DNA from: Conoideocrella luteorostrata | Taxonomy: Eukaryota > Ascomycota > Sordariomycetes > Hypocreales > Clavicipitaceae | Assembly (NCBI GenBank): GCA_032433595.1 | Contig: JASWJB010000003.1 | Coordinates: forward strand, 327,296 to 391,295 | DNA: 64,000 nucleotides | Direction: 5' to 3' | Part shown: positions 11,437 through 22,377 of the stretch, one piece after another | Position numbering within the stretch: the first letter of the stretch is position 1 | Layout of the letters: the number at the start of each line of letters is the position of its first letter | The notes under the pieces: generated by a model | Databases searched by the model: none | What the model saw: the letters and a program-made list of their open reading frames with translations, nothing else | What the model was told of the DNA's origin: nothing | Program-made: the position numbers and the translations under genes

Positions 11437-12477
11437 TGACTTTGTTGTTGATGTGCATCTCTGGAGTTCTGACGCTACGCCGCCACGACTTGACCAATGG
11501 AAGTAAGACGAAAACCTCGAGTTGTGCTCGGGGATTCATTATATGCCTTCTAAAATAATGGGTCCATTGCTCATGTGCTACGTAATGATGCCGCTGCTCG
11601 TCAACACTGATCAGCAGCCCAATGGAGTATTCTGGGCTGGCCGGTGACCAGCAGCGGCATCATCCTACAGCAGCATTGGCAATGGACTCACTATTTAGGA
11701 ATACACGCAAGTGCGCTCATCGATATCAAAGAGGCTTTTTGTCGTCTTCCATGGGCTATAATGCATCGTCAGAGGTCTTCTTGCTACTTGCTCACGTGTA
11801 CATATTACTAGTCATATCCGTTTATACCCATTTACACATACGTTACATCAACTTCTCCATAGCCCCAATTTGAGCCGTCAATTTTGTCACGAGTACTGCC
11901 ATGTCTTCACACCTCGATAAAAGTTGCGGGGACAATAGCGTGGAGAGAACTGCAATCTGCAGCCCGCCCACTGACTACCCCTCGTCGTGACTTGATTCAA
12001 GTGGAGGCTCCAGCACGCGGTGTTATACTCAAGATCCTTGGTATTAACAGCCAAGTCCACCGGAAAGAAATTTGTCGAAGAAACAAACCTAGCCTAACGA
12101 CCGATTTACTGCAGTATGGCCGTTGAATTAACCCCATCTCGTTAGTTTCAGCAGCCACGAGTGTCCACACGTCCTGGCAAAGTCGGCTTAATCACCGTTA
12201 CCAAAGCCCTTACCCAAATGGCGGGACCCCCCGGATTGCTCACCGCACGGCAATCATGCACAACCGTCCGATGTGAATAGCTTGCTCACATGATAATTGT
12301 TAGGCGCGGGTGCATAGGCGAGTGCCGGGCGAAAGGATATGACATCTCGTTATTCGCTTAGGTCTTGGTGTTGAGCTGGTGAGAGGTCACATATAACGCT
12401 AGGGTGAAGACCTCCTGGACGGCAGAAATTGTTCCAACAAACTTGTTTCATCTTCCACTGTCAGAAGAATATTGACA
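11437..12477. other. Intergenic, no gene beyond the hairpin
   Basis: Short frames at 11622-11873 and 11884-12126 show no domain. The final 100 bp are the presumed promoter and leader of the phospholipase gene. Confidence 0.55.
11585..11663. repeat. Nested inverted repeat (hairpin)
   Basis: Outer arms ATGATGCCGCTGCT (11585-11598) and AGCAGCGGCATCAT (11650-11663) are perfect complements. Inside them CAGCCCA (11615-11621) pairs with TGGGCTG (11633-11639) around an 11-nt loop. It lies about 150 bp after the stop codon of the secreted-protein gene, so it could be a 3'-UTR structure or a small element remnant. Confidence 0.75.
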
Positions 12478-13193
12478 ATGTTCTTTTCAATAATCATCCA
12501 TTTGCTCACCTCACTGTTCACCACTGTCGTAACCCCAAAACCCGCTCCTGCTTCACCGAGCGCCCAGCCCGTCGCTGTGCCACAGAACCAAACCGTTCAT
12601 CCTGTCCATGTCCCCCCTCAACGGTACAACGGAACCCTTAAGAGCCTCATACCCGTGACGGATAAGCTCCTCTTCAATGTCGCACTATACGAATTCGAAG
12701 ACTCGCGGAATCGACATATGCCCAGCGTCTTGATCTGGATCACCGACGGCTGCACCAACTCACTGGACAACCCATTCCAGTTTCCATTCTTGCCGGCCTG
12801 TCATCGCCATGATTTTGGCTACAACAACTACAGACCGCAGAACCGATTTACGGAGACGAACAAGCTGAAGATAGATGATAAGTTCCTTGAAGAGTATGCT
12901 CCGACGGCTCCTCGTATAGTTATGTTGTTGTGAAGTCCTTCTAATGACCATGTGTGAGTAGTCTGTACCTGCAGTGCGAACATGAATGGGCCAAAATCGT
13001 TTGTACGTCCCTTGCGGACGTGTACTATAAGGGTGTTCGGGCGTTTGGCGGACTGGATGCCATTCCTGATGGCACGCCAAGCAAGAGAGGGGACGAGTTG
13101 AAGGAGTATGAAGAGTCAATTCTGATATATGAGGCCGAGGTGAAGAAAGCCCAAGAGGCCGGATTGCTTCCATTGTTGGATCGCTCGCATTGA
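12478..13193 (+). CDS. Secreted phospholipase A2 (fungal/bacterial type)
   Basis: Exons 12478-12893 and 12962-13193 (intron GTATGC...GAGTAG, 68 nt) encode about 215 residues. ATG 12478 starts a signal peptide MFFSIIIHLLTSLFTTVV, followed by a Pro-rich linker with an N-Q-T sequon. The catalytic region is clear: D-G-C-T-N-S, then F-L-P-A-C-H-R-H-D-F-G-Y-N-N-Y, where H-D is the catalytic His-Asp pair of the prokaryotic/fungal PLA2 family. After the intron follow L-Y-L-Q-C and C-T-S-L-A-D-V-Y-Y-K-G-V-R-A-F-G-G. Splicing restores K-F-L-E-D-L-Y-L-Q-C as expected. The enzyme hydrolyses the sn-2 ester of phospholipids outside the cell. All conserved residues are present, so it looks functional. Confidence 0.92.
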
Positions 13194-13704
13194 GCCGCGG
13201 GGACTTGTCGATCTGTTGCGCAACTTAACTTTCTCGACCTAGTGGCTATAAACGCTTCCTCCAGGTGATATGGCCATATTGGGCCGTGGAACACATCTTG
13301 TTTCCGTAATCGGAGGTTTGCTTGAGATAACTTCTATTGCTCATACCGTTTCATAAATGTATAAACTTCTTTTCTGAGGGATAGCGAACTTAACAGCTAT
13401 CACCAACATATTAGATATATCACGTCTAATAAGTCATCTATCCAGAACTCAGTGAGTGTCAGTATTGAGGGTATGGTGTTTTCAATAGTCAGTGACGTGT
13501 TCGCGGGTGTTTAAGTAATTCAAGATGAATTAATTGTCTGCTAATCATAGTCGAAATCTGATCAATCTTAAAAAGCGAACCAGAGAAAAAACCTGACATT
13601 GGCGTATGCAGGCCACACACAGTGCAGGGGTAGCAGGGTTAACGAGCGACCATAGCTATCAAGAAACGATTGTGCCAACTCATCCGATTCATGAGCTGTT
13701 GTTT
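13194..13704. other. Intergenic between convergent genes
   Basis: AT-rich 3' flanks of the phospholipase (plus) and DUF899 (minus) genes. Nothing else is recognised. Confidence 0.6.
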
Positions 13705-14495
13705 TTAAATGTCCTCCTCATACTCATACTTGAGCCGGAACTCGCCTGGCCCCTGCGTATCAAGCCTTCTCCCCAGTGGCGTCAAGTCCAACAAATGCAG
13801 GGTCGGCATGACTCCCTCAGCACCTCTCTCAAAGGTGGAATACGTGTGAAACACATCAGCTCCGCGCCTGTAAAAGACGCTGAAGCCAGGAACATCCCCG
13901 GTCCACCATTTCTTGCCCTTGGCCTCCATCTCCTCCTTTGTGCGGAAGTTCATCTCGACAGGGCACACGGACTCATCAACAGTGGCGTGGAAGTCGTAGT
14001 TGAAATCGGAGCCCTCGCTCGACACCCACGGCCAGGTCCAGCCGTTGTGCTTCTTGAACTGGTCCAATTTGGCGGGCGGCGCGCGCGACACGCACACCAA
14101 GTTGGTGTTCTTGAGGCGAAGGTGTCGCACGTCGGGAAGAGACTCTCCAATGTGCGCACATCCGTGGCAGCCAGACTTGTCGTCGGGGCCAAACATGAAG
14201 TGGTAGATGATGAGCTGGTCTTTGCCGTGGAATAGATCCTCAAGAGATAGGCTAGATCCGCTGCTGTCCTTGAAGGTGTACTTTTTGTCGATTTTGACCA
14301 TGGGCAATGCGGCGCGCTGGGCTGTAACCTCATCTTTGGCGCGCGTAAGTTCCTTTTCCTTCTCAAGGAGTGCCTTGCGAGCCGAGAGCCACTCATCGTG
14401 GCTGACGATCTGGAGAATGGTTAGTGGGAATTGGCGAGCGTCTATGCGTAGTATGTGCTTGCCTTGTTGTTGATTGATTCGACGGCTGCGGCCAT
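13705..14495 (-). CDS. DUF899 thioredoxin-like protein
   Basis: Exon 1 is 14495-14463 (11 codons, MAAAVESINNK) and exon 2 is 14409-13705, giving about 245 residues. They are joined by a 53-nt intron with a GC donor (AAG|GCAAGC) and a CCAG acceptor; no GT donor is available nearby. The fusion yields V-S-H-D-E-W-L-S-A-R-K-A-L-L, typical for the start of DUF899 proteins. Then come an F-M-F-G-P segment, a G-C-H-G-C-A-H pair of cysteines in the thioredoxin-like position, L-V-C-V-S-R-A-P, and a C-terminal G-F-S-V-F-Y-R followed by L-D-L-T-P-L-G-R. Family members are predicted thiol/redox proteins of unknown substrate. No signal peptide; probably cytosolic. Confidence 0.9.
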
Positions 14496-15230
14496 GTTGA
14501 TGTGACTGACTAACTTGAAGGGTTGTTCTGTAATATTTGGAAGGGGAGTGTGGAAGATGGGGCTCGGTTGTCTTGAGGTCACAATTACTTTACAGCGTTC
14601 ACTGAAGGCTTCTTATACTCATCAAGAGATGTCTCGTATTTCGTCGTATTTGTGACACTGCGAGAGAAGAGGGCAGCCAAGCACACGGGCCCTTCAAAAT
14701 GGTGTAGTTCTTCTGTTCGGCATTGGAGGCTCTCGCAGCATCGGCAACGCCACACTAGTGACGGGGGCGTGAAAATTGCCGTGGCGGGGTAATCAGTCAA
14801 TGAACGCTATCATATTCGCGTCATGCCGTTTCCATTATGTAGCCATGTACAATATGCCAAGCTGGTCTCACTACTCCGTAATACTTGGTTTTGGCACGGC
14901 CTTGTGCTGATTGACAGGTGGGACAGCTACAAAAACTCACGGCGAGAGTTGGCACGGCGGGGCCACGAAGAGGGACAGAGCCAGAGTGTGATTTGCTGCG
15001 TTGTAAGCCACGCTGCACTGAGGCGAATTAGCACCAGGCAGCATCGCGCTAACTAGAACGATGCCTGGAATATATTGATGGACACCGCGTACGGAGTACA
15101 GTGCTGTGGTACAGTCGGCGTGGTGGCTGCTGCTGTACTGGATAGCACGCACAGCTGCAGCAGATTAGTTAGTCTACTGTGCTCCGTGCAGAACTATGAG
15201 ATGCGGCGACTGGTCACCTTCACGCCTCCA
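14496..15230. other. Intergenic with two TACGGAGTA-type motifs
   Basis: No gene recognised. It contains CTACTCCGTA at 14871-14880 and a GTACGGAGTACA copy at 15089-15100. Confidence 0.55.
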
Positions 15231-16178
15231 TCATTTCATCCAAGCCACGTTCAGCTCCGACTCGTTTCTCTCTGCAATCACATGCCCATACAGCTCCGGC
15301 TTCCTCGCCTTGCGATATCTGAACCCGCCGGCCAATTGAAGCTTGTCCCTCGTGCAATTCGCCACGGCCATGTCCTCCCCGAGCTGGCGACACTCATCAA
15401 CCACATCCCCATACGGATCCAAAATCATCGAGCACCCGTTCTTCAACTGATCGTCGTCCATGCCTATCGGGTTGCTGAACACAACGTACACGGCATTGTC
15501 GTACGCCCTAGACGGCAGCCACTTCATCAGCCATGCGCGTCCTTTAAGACCGCCGAACTCTGCTCTCAGTGTCGTAGGGTCGCTGCGTCTGTTGAGCCAG
15601 AGCGATGCGTCCACGAACCCGGCCCCGGGGCGTGTTGACGGCGTGCACATGGTGACGTGAGGCGCGAAGATGATCTCGGCGCCCTTCAAAGCCGTCGACC
15701 GCACGTTTTCGACCACGTTGTTGTCGTAGCAGATGAGAATGCCGGCCTTCCAGCCCAGGAGGTCGAACACGACCAACTCGTTTCCAGGCGATAGGTGCTT
15801 GCTGATGAACGGGTGGATCTTTCTGAACCGTGCGAGCATCCCGTCGCCGTTTACGCAGACGTAGGTGTTGTAAATGCGATCGTGGTCTCTGTCATACTCG
15901 AACAGGCCGGCGAGGATGGTGATCCCGACCTCGCGGCTGATCGTAATGAGCTCCTGGGTGCTAGGCCCGTCGGGGACCTGTTCGGCGACCGCAACGAGCT
16001 CATCTCGTGCCAGCTTGGACGCAAACGTGTATCCCGTGATGGAGCATTCGTGAAAGGCGACCACATTGCAACTTCTCGCGGCAGCTTGAGCAGAAAGCCG
16101 ACGAATGGTTGCTAGGTTCTGTGCTTTGTCGCCAGAGGCGTTTTCGAATTGAACCGACGCTATCAAGAGAGTCGCCAT
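15231..16178 (-). CDS. Nitrilase-superfamily carbon-nitrogen hydrolase
   Basis: Single exon, 315 residues, ATG at 16178. The Glu-Lys-Cys triad is intact: Glu in F-H-E-C-S-I-T-G-Y, Lys in R-F-R-K-I-H-P-F, and Cys in I-L-I-C-Y-D-N-N-V-V-E. Length and motif spacing fit the CN-hydrolase fold. The family cleaves nitriles, amides or N-carbamoyl groups. The H-E-C context resembles amidase/carbamoylase branches more than true nitrilases, but the substrate cannot be assigned. No signal peptide; probably cytosolic. A TATATAA-type box on the minus strand at about 16266-16274 lies about 90 nt upstream of the start. Confidence 0.9.
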   Translation of the reverse strand: MATLLIASVQFENASGDKAQNLATIRRLSAQAAARSCNVVAFHECSITGYTFASKLARDELVAVAEQVPDGPSTQELITISREVGITILAGLFEYDRDHDRIYNTYVCVNGDGMLARFRKIHPFISKHLSPGNELVVFDLLGWKAGILICYDNNVVENVRSTALKGAEIIFAPHVTMCTPSTRPGAGFVDASLWLNRRSDPTTLRAEFGGLKGRAWLMKWLPSRAYDNAVYVVFSNPIGMDDDQLKNGCSMILDPYGDVVDECRQLGEDMAVANCTRDKLQLAGGFRYRKARKPELYGHVIAERNESELNVAWMK

Positions 16179-16835
16179 GGTAGTGGTGGCGTGAGATGCG
16201 GTGAGTTTGTCTTCGTGAGCGGGGTTGAACGAACAATCATGTCTCTTGAACGGCGACGCAAAGCTGGATTATATATGTCGCGTGGCTTCACTTACATGCC
16301 CATCCATTTGGGGCATGGTGTAGCTACCTGGAGCGACTTGCACTGATGCGTTCGCGATGCAACGTTGTCCTTGTCGGCCCATTAAGCAGTAGTCATCTTG
16401 GGCCGAACCACCAGTTAAACTCCATTGACACGGTCTAATACGCAATATGAATGTGATGTTTCCTTACCCGATCACGTTGATCATCTTACTTAGCTTCACA
16501 AGCTTGTTGTGCGAGCAATACGAGGCGGAGTTTCCTATTATGGTTACATCGCCTCGAGACATTCACGGATGACTGGGCGGGCCAATTGAGCCAGGAAACT
16601 ACGGAGTTCTCATTCCTAACTAATACCTCTCATTCTATAGACACTTGAAAGAAGTCTGAATCTCTCATCTGTGACCCCCTCCCGCTTTTCTACGGTAAAT
16701 GCAAACTGGGGTGATGCGGAACGTTGACTCTATATGCTTGCGCTCTGCCCAACATGACAAAATAAAACCCTAAAACAAACATAACCGTCGACGGAATAAC
16801 CACCATGTCCCGATAAGTCACCAATCTTGAATTGC
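16179..16835. other. Intergenic, promoter of the nitrilase gene
   Basis: It contains the TATA-like box at about 16266-16274 (read on minus) and otherwise only short random frames. No RNA gene recognised. Confidence 0.55.
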
Positions 16836-18179
16836 TCAGTTTTTTGGCCTCCAACCTTCCTCAATGTCATCGTCGTTGAACAATGCAGACTGACCAATCG
16901 TACCCTCGAATACCTTCTCTGCATTGTGCGCCGCATCCTTGACTATGCCGAGACGCATGTTTGTTCTGCCATTTGAGATGTGGCTCCAGTCAGGGAGATT
17001 TTCAAACTTGCCTGGAAACCCAACCAGCGTCTCATTCGTTCGCGCCAGCATGTTCACGTATCGATACCAGGTCAGGTTGCGATCCCGTCGCTTCCTCCCG
17101 CCTTGTATCCTAGCCATGCAGAACTGGTCCCCGTTGCCTGTTGCGACATCCTTATATCCAATAATGGATATCACGTCACGCGTGACGTAGCGGCGAAAGA
17201 ACTCCTGCGGATCCGTCGTTCTGTCCGACGTGCCGGGGAACTTGTCAAACCCGTACCGCCACTCGTTGTAGAGCTTGCACGACGCCGCCGTCGGCAGCTT
17301 CTCTGTGTCCGAAGTCGGGCGGTCCTTGGTCCAGTACGCACAAGAGGACGGGTCGCCGTGGATGTATCGAACGTGAACGCCGGAGCGCGGCGTTGCGCCC
17401 AACATGGCATATCTCTGTGCCAGTTGCCCGCCTCCGCCGTGCCCAACGACCGTGATGTTCGCTATCCTTGGGTACTTGCTCCGGTCCGAGAAGTCGTCCA
17501 CCAGGGCGTCTAGGGCATCGATTGAAGTGGCGGCCGTGCCCTTGGGGTGGATGGCGGTGGCGCCGGATTCCCAGGTGTTCACATCACCCCAGGCAAGCTG
17601 GTCTTTGGCGTACTGTCCGTAGTTGTACTTTTTGGAGAAGAAAGTGGGAGCAGCAACCACAATGTTTCCGTCGGACCCGTGCACATAGTCCGCTCGTGCT
17701 TTTTGCACGACTTTGTTGAACGTTTGCCAATATTTATCGCCGTCGCGCATTTTCCCATGAATGACGATGATGGCCTGTGTGACGTTGTCCGCTTGAATGT
17801 CCTTTGTTTGAAAGACTGCGACTGTGGTGTTTTCGCCATGGCCGACGTTCAGTGCTCGGAGCTCAGAGCCTGCAGGGGCTGCGAGATCTTTGTGGTCCTG
17901 CGCAATCATTAGAACAAATTGGCATGTAAGTAACTGGTAGTTCATTGAATGGGAAGGAGGGAGGATCTCGGCTGATGAGTGGTTAGTTACCTCGCCTTCA
18001 TCATTGGGTCCCAAGCCGTGGCTGATGACCGAGTACGCGTCGGGGCTTCGGGCGAAGTGAGCAGCAAAGTTGCTGAGCCTATGAAAAAGGTTGCTGTCGT
18101 CAAGGCAGAGGACTCCAGATTGCCCAAGAAAGGCTATTGCCACACTCAAAGAAGTCAATAACATCCTCGGGTTGTACAT
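16836..18179 (-). CDS. Secreted alpha/beta-hydrolase-fold protein with Gly in place of nucleophile Ser
   Basis: Exons 18179-17991 and 17897-16836 give about 416 residues. The open frame runs through the intron because the intron (17990-17898, GTAACT...GCGCAG, 93 nt) is a multiple of three without stops; it carries typical splice ends and non-domain sequence, so I treat it as spliced. ATG 18179 starts a signal peptide (MYNPRMLLTSLSVAIAFLGQ). The fold is seen from I-I-V-I-H-G, then V-V-A-A-P, and the nucleophile elbow, which reads V-V-G-H-G-G-G-G-Q-L-A where G-H-S-x-G would be expected. A downstream W-S-H-I-S-N-G could hold the His. Five N-x-S/T sites suit a secreted glycoprotein. It is either a non-catalytic member or one using another residue. 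Confidence 0.75.
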   Translation of the reverse strand: MYNPRMLLTSLSVAIAFLGQSGVLCLDDSNLFHRLSNFAAHFARSPDAYSVISHGLGPNDEGEVTNHSSAEILPPSHSMNYQLLTCQFVLMIAQDHKDLAAPAGSELRALNVGHGENTTVAVFQTKDIQADNVTQAIIVIHGKMRDGDKYWQTFNKVVQKARADYVHGSDGNIVVAAPTFFSKKYNYGQYAKDQLAWGDVNTWESGATAIHPKGTAATSIDALDALVDDFSDRSKYPRIANITVVGHGGGGQLAQRYAMLGATPRSGVHVRYIHGDPSSCAYWTKDRPTSDTEKLPTAASCKLYNEWRYGFDKFPGTSDRTTDPQEFFRRYVTRDVISIIGYKDVATGNGDQFCMARIQGGRKRRDRNLTWYRYVNMLARTNETLVGFPGKFENLPDWSHISNGRTNMRLGIVKDAAHNAEKVFEGTIGQSALFNDDDIEEGWRPKN

Positions 18180-19605
18180 TTTTGTGTGTTCGTTGCTATT
18201 AGCTGGGAGTGCAACACCCTGCACAGTGTATAAATCCGACCGCGAAATATCAACTTCGTTCAATGAAGGAAAGCCAGACAGTATACTTATGGAAAGCTAC
18301 GACCCTGCCATTCCCCCTGCAAGCCGGGAATTTCTCGAAATAGGCGAATAACCCTGTTTGTCTCTGCCCCGGACTCCCCTCCCCTTCCCTTCAAGCCGTC
18401 CAGTTCGGCGATCTGCCGGTGTCCCAGCCAAGGGCGGTTTTGAGACAAAGATCGACCAACTCCAACTTTTTGCGTACGCCGTAGACGTCACATAACTATG
18501 TGAGCACTCCTCTCCTCGGGTTTCCAGTTCTCGGTAGGTTCATGTTTCGAGCTCCTATGCTGTGGCTTTGCGATCGGCCAATGATCATCTTTGGTGAGCG
18601 TTTGTGCGAAACACCCGCGCGGCCGTCATCGCGGCGATGCGTCTGCGGAAGTAAATCTCCCATCTCCATCAAAGACACACTAAGAGGTCGAGATCTAAGG
18701 TATCCAGCCCATTCGGCAAATCATCAACTGATCTAGAGTAGGCACCGTCGTCGGACGTTAGACGCGGAGCATGCGCCGCCGATGGAGATGTGAGTAGAGC
18801 TCTGGGGAAGGTATCTTGCCGTGATGACGGCGTGATCGTTATGTGAAGCCCGGTGTCTCGGATGGTGAAATACCTCTGAATTTTAATATCGTCATCACTC
18901 TATGCTTAGTTATTTTATGAGTGCAGGATTGCGACAAAGACAGCCGCGTAGCTGCATGTGAATCTCATATAGTGATTGGCTCATCGGGACAGTTAACAAA
19001 GCCCATGCCTGCCTATGCTTTGTGTTGCAACCCCTTGAAATCCTTACCATGCAAGATCTCGAGCCGTCGATTACCCGTGCAGGGATTTTGCCCGCCCTTG
19101 GAGTCCAGCCGGGCATGGTTTCTAGCATGTGATGTGATTTGTTAGCGGAGCGTCCTGTCCGGCAGTCTGTGTGAGATACACAATGCCGTGTAATTTCTTC
19201 TTGAACCGGTGTGTCTTGGAGCTTGGTCCAGTTGTCGCTCTGCCTACCACTTGGAATCGCCGTTGGGCCCCACGCTCGACGCCGCTAGCTTTCAGGCTCC
19301 CTTCGTGGAACTGCGCATTTCCGTGTTAACATCTTGCAAGATGTATCTATGCGGTGCCAGGCACAGAGCTAGGAAAAACAAAGAAAAAAAACCGAAAGAA
19401 AGGCAAGTCCCGAATATACGTCTTCATGCGGTGCAAATAAAGACGAAGAATTACAGAGGAAAAGAGGTCGCGCGGGAGGTGGCCCGTTCTGCTTAATGAA
19501 ACTCGAATCTAATGCCAGGAAAGCACACGATACTCTGTCGCGGACGTAAAATTGTGAAATAAAACACACGGAATAATCATTTAGCCAGCTCCCTTCAGAC
19601 CCGAC
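18180..19605. other. Intergenic, no gene recognised
   Basis: Short frames on both strands (for example 18500-18736, 18910-19128, 19209-19496) have no motif. An A-rich purine stretch at about 19372-19402 is the only compositional feature. Confidence 0.55.
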
Positions 19606-21886
19606 TCAGTTTGGCCTCTCAATCGCCTCAATTGCGGTCTTGAACACGATCTTGCCGGCTGGCGTGATGCGCAAGTCATTGTCCAGGGGGCTCAAGTACG
19701 ACGCATTACTTATCGCGGTGGACCTCACACTCACAGCGCCTGCATTTAACAGTGTTTTCACTCGAGGAGATGTAGAGATTGACCTCTCTTCGACACTGTC
19801 GCGAAGGCCCAGCAAGATTCTGTTTGATCGTGGCATGTATTGCCCCGCCCGGCGCAGCAGTTCGCAGCCCCTCCAGAGGTATTCGTTGTGAAGACCAGCG
19901 GACGGACTGTTGAGCAGTAGGTGTCGGACTGCGATTCCGCATGCGTCGGAGAGCCAGAAGTCGTGTCGCACTGGGAAGGCTGCCTCGTATCCTTTCAGCG
20001 CCAAGATGATGGATTCGCTGTGCTCTTGGCTGAGATTGCTTGCTGTCTTTCCGGGTTGAAATTCGAGAAAAGGCAGGCGAATGAAGGGTTCGAGTAAGTT
20101 TATGCAGGACCAGTGGTAGAAAACCCTGCGGGCGGTGAGTCAAACAATGGACGCATCCTGCATGAGGAGCAGCCGAGTCCCATGGGACGGGATGTCTCAA
20201 AAGCTGATCGTGAGAAATTGGCTTACAGCATGGACACCCACGATGGAATGACTGAACTGGGACCTTGAAAACGCTGCATGTTTATCTCGTGCCATCCTAG
20301 TAGGCGATTGTATATATTTGTTGCCCCGCGATAATCCGGCATTATATTCCCCTGATTAGCTTCTGTTGCTAAGACGCATTCCGCAGCTAGTCGTGCCAGA
20401 TTGTACTCAATCTGAAGAGCATCGTAGGCATAGCTAAGTCGAGACTGCGTCGAAACAGGGTATGGAGCCCATAATGGATCAACAAGTTTCTGTAAATTCA
20501 AGCAAGGCTCAGGACCAATTGTTGGAAATAGTCGTCCGGTCGCGCCCATGGGGAGGGCTGGACCTGCAATTAAGCAACTTTTACTGTGCACTTCAGTTCA
20601 GCGACTCGGCCGAGTTTTTACATCCAGGTTTCTCAGCTTACACGTTCAAGTAGTATAGCCCGCTCAAGATGAAAGACCTGGTCGGTTGCATGTTTGACGT
20701 CGTTTCGGCATTGTTTGGTAGCGACCTCTCATCAAACAGACGGTTGGCCGATCCCAAATCACGCAGGGACCGACAAAATCCACCGGCTCCCTTGTTTGAG
20801 TCTCCAAAAGCATGTTCGTAGATTGATAGAATAGTGGCCGCTTGGAGTAGAGCTACGGTTTCATGTCCTTGCCGGATGTTCAATGTTCGGTACGATTCTT
20901 TTGCGAAGTCACACCCTCGAAGCTGAACCTTGTGTTCTTTAGTCGCCACAAAGCACTCCTGGGAATAATGAGGTCATTAATATCTGATAATGCAATTCTT
21001 AATCATGATTATGGCGAGGTTAGGGTCGCATACCACGGTGTAGGCCAATATGGCATTGATCAAGGCCTCTGCGCAGAAATGTGAGTTCAATTGACCGCCG
21101 TCGCTTTCCTCACCATTTTGGAGCGAGTATATTGCTTTGATAAGCAAGTCGCGGTGGACTAGTCTAGATACAGTAGTATCCCAGGTCCAGAATAATTTAA
21201 ACACGTGCGTCAGTAGATAGTCGTCGTCACTAATCGTCGTCCAGCGGGAGAGTGGCAGCGGCCGATCTTGCTCCAGTAACGGAAACGCTGGTGCTGCTGG
21301 TACATGGTGCGCGATGCCGCGTTCCTGAAAACTCGTTACAGATGCTGGGCCTTGATCTGAAAATAAAAGCGGTCGCTGAAGCGTCGTTGTATAGTCGCCC
21401 AAGATAATGTTTTCGTGGCTCTGGGCCTCCCGCATACGCTTCAACGCATTCACTGCATCTTGCTCTGTACCAGTGCATAGCACCTCCATAGCAAGCTTGA
21501 GCTGGCTATGCGACTGCTGCAGCCCACCATAGCGTTGGGCCAAGGCGGTCCCTCGGGTCGTATACTTGCATTCGGTGTCGGCTTTCAGGCAGCAGAGACA
21601 TGATGGCCGTTGTCCATCGCACTATAACCCGTTCGTAGTGGTCAGCTGAGATTTTCGCAACGCTTCACATATTGGGGACGGACTTTTACTTTGCGCTTCC
21701 GACATCCTGTAGGTTATTCAGACTTGCAATTGCTTCTAGGTAGATCACAGACTCACTGTCACAGGCTAACAATACGCCTTGGCGCTTCCGTGCCGGAGGT
21801 TCTTCAGTGTTTTCAGACGGCACATGGCTCGGTTTTGGTAGAAGCCGTCTGCTGAAACCGCCGGGGTCTGTGTAAGGTGCTGACAT
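19606..21886 (-). CDS. Zn2Cys6 fungal transcription factor
   Basis: Six deduced exons on minus: 21886-21757, 21706-21684, 21621-21034, 20958-20642, 20583-20227, 20125-19606, coding for about 644 residues. Splicing brings together a perfect binuclear zinc cluster: Cys 42, 45, 52, 59, 62 and 69 (C-x2-C-x6-C-x6-C-x2-C-x6-C). Its centre lies on a 23-nt microexon followed by a weak GTCCGT donor. The cluster is preceded by P-A-R-K-R-Q-G-V-L-L-A. The middle region (L-F-W-T-W-D ... H-F-C-A-E-A-L-I-N-A-I-L-A) resembles the fungal-specific regulatory domain of NirA-like factors. The fourth intron could use either of two acceptors (after 20584 or 20578). A nuclear DNA-binding regulator is expected. Targets are unknown; the adjacent amidohydrolase is on the same strand 490 bp away. 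Confidence 0.85.
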
Positions 21887-22377
21887 TATGGCTGCTTGAC
21901 ATGACTAACGGTGTACCGAGACGAACTGGTGATAAAATCCGTGTTGTAAACTCGGCCGTGATATTGGAGATAAAGATTTGTCACACTGCTGCCTAAAATG
22001 GACGGCTCTATGATGTCACAATGATGCGATTTTGTTCCCGCCAATGTCACTGTAATTATGATCTGAAGGGCACGCTTATAAACCTGCCATAAGCTTTACC
22101 ATTAATTGCTAATACATCCATGGTGGTCCAAACTCAACGCAATGTCCGGCTATTGAGCTTTTATATAGAAATGCGCACTGAATTTGTTTGAACTGATTAA
22201 ATGAAGATGTCGTGAATATATTCGCCCATCCAGATGCGGTAGTTTTTCTACTTTCGTTCTGCACAACTATATAAATAGCATTCTTAAAAACCACCTTCAG
22301 TCAAATATCCTTCGTGGTAGACCAAAATTTGATTGATCTGAAAATATTGCCACTATTTTGAGATTTGACAAAATTAA
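21887..22377. other. Intergenic upstream of the zinc-cluster gene
   Basis: AT-rich, containing the presumed promoter of the transcription factor and the 3' flank of the amidohydrolase-like gene. No other feature seen. Confidence 0.55.

Noticed and set aside
13606..14235. 209-codon plus-strand frame
   Set aside because: Shadow of the DUF899 gene, which has clear family motifs on the minus strand.
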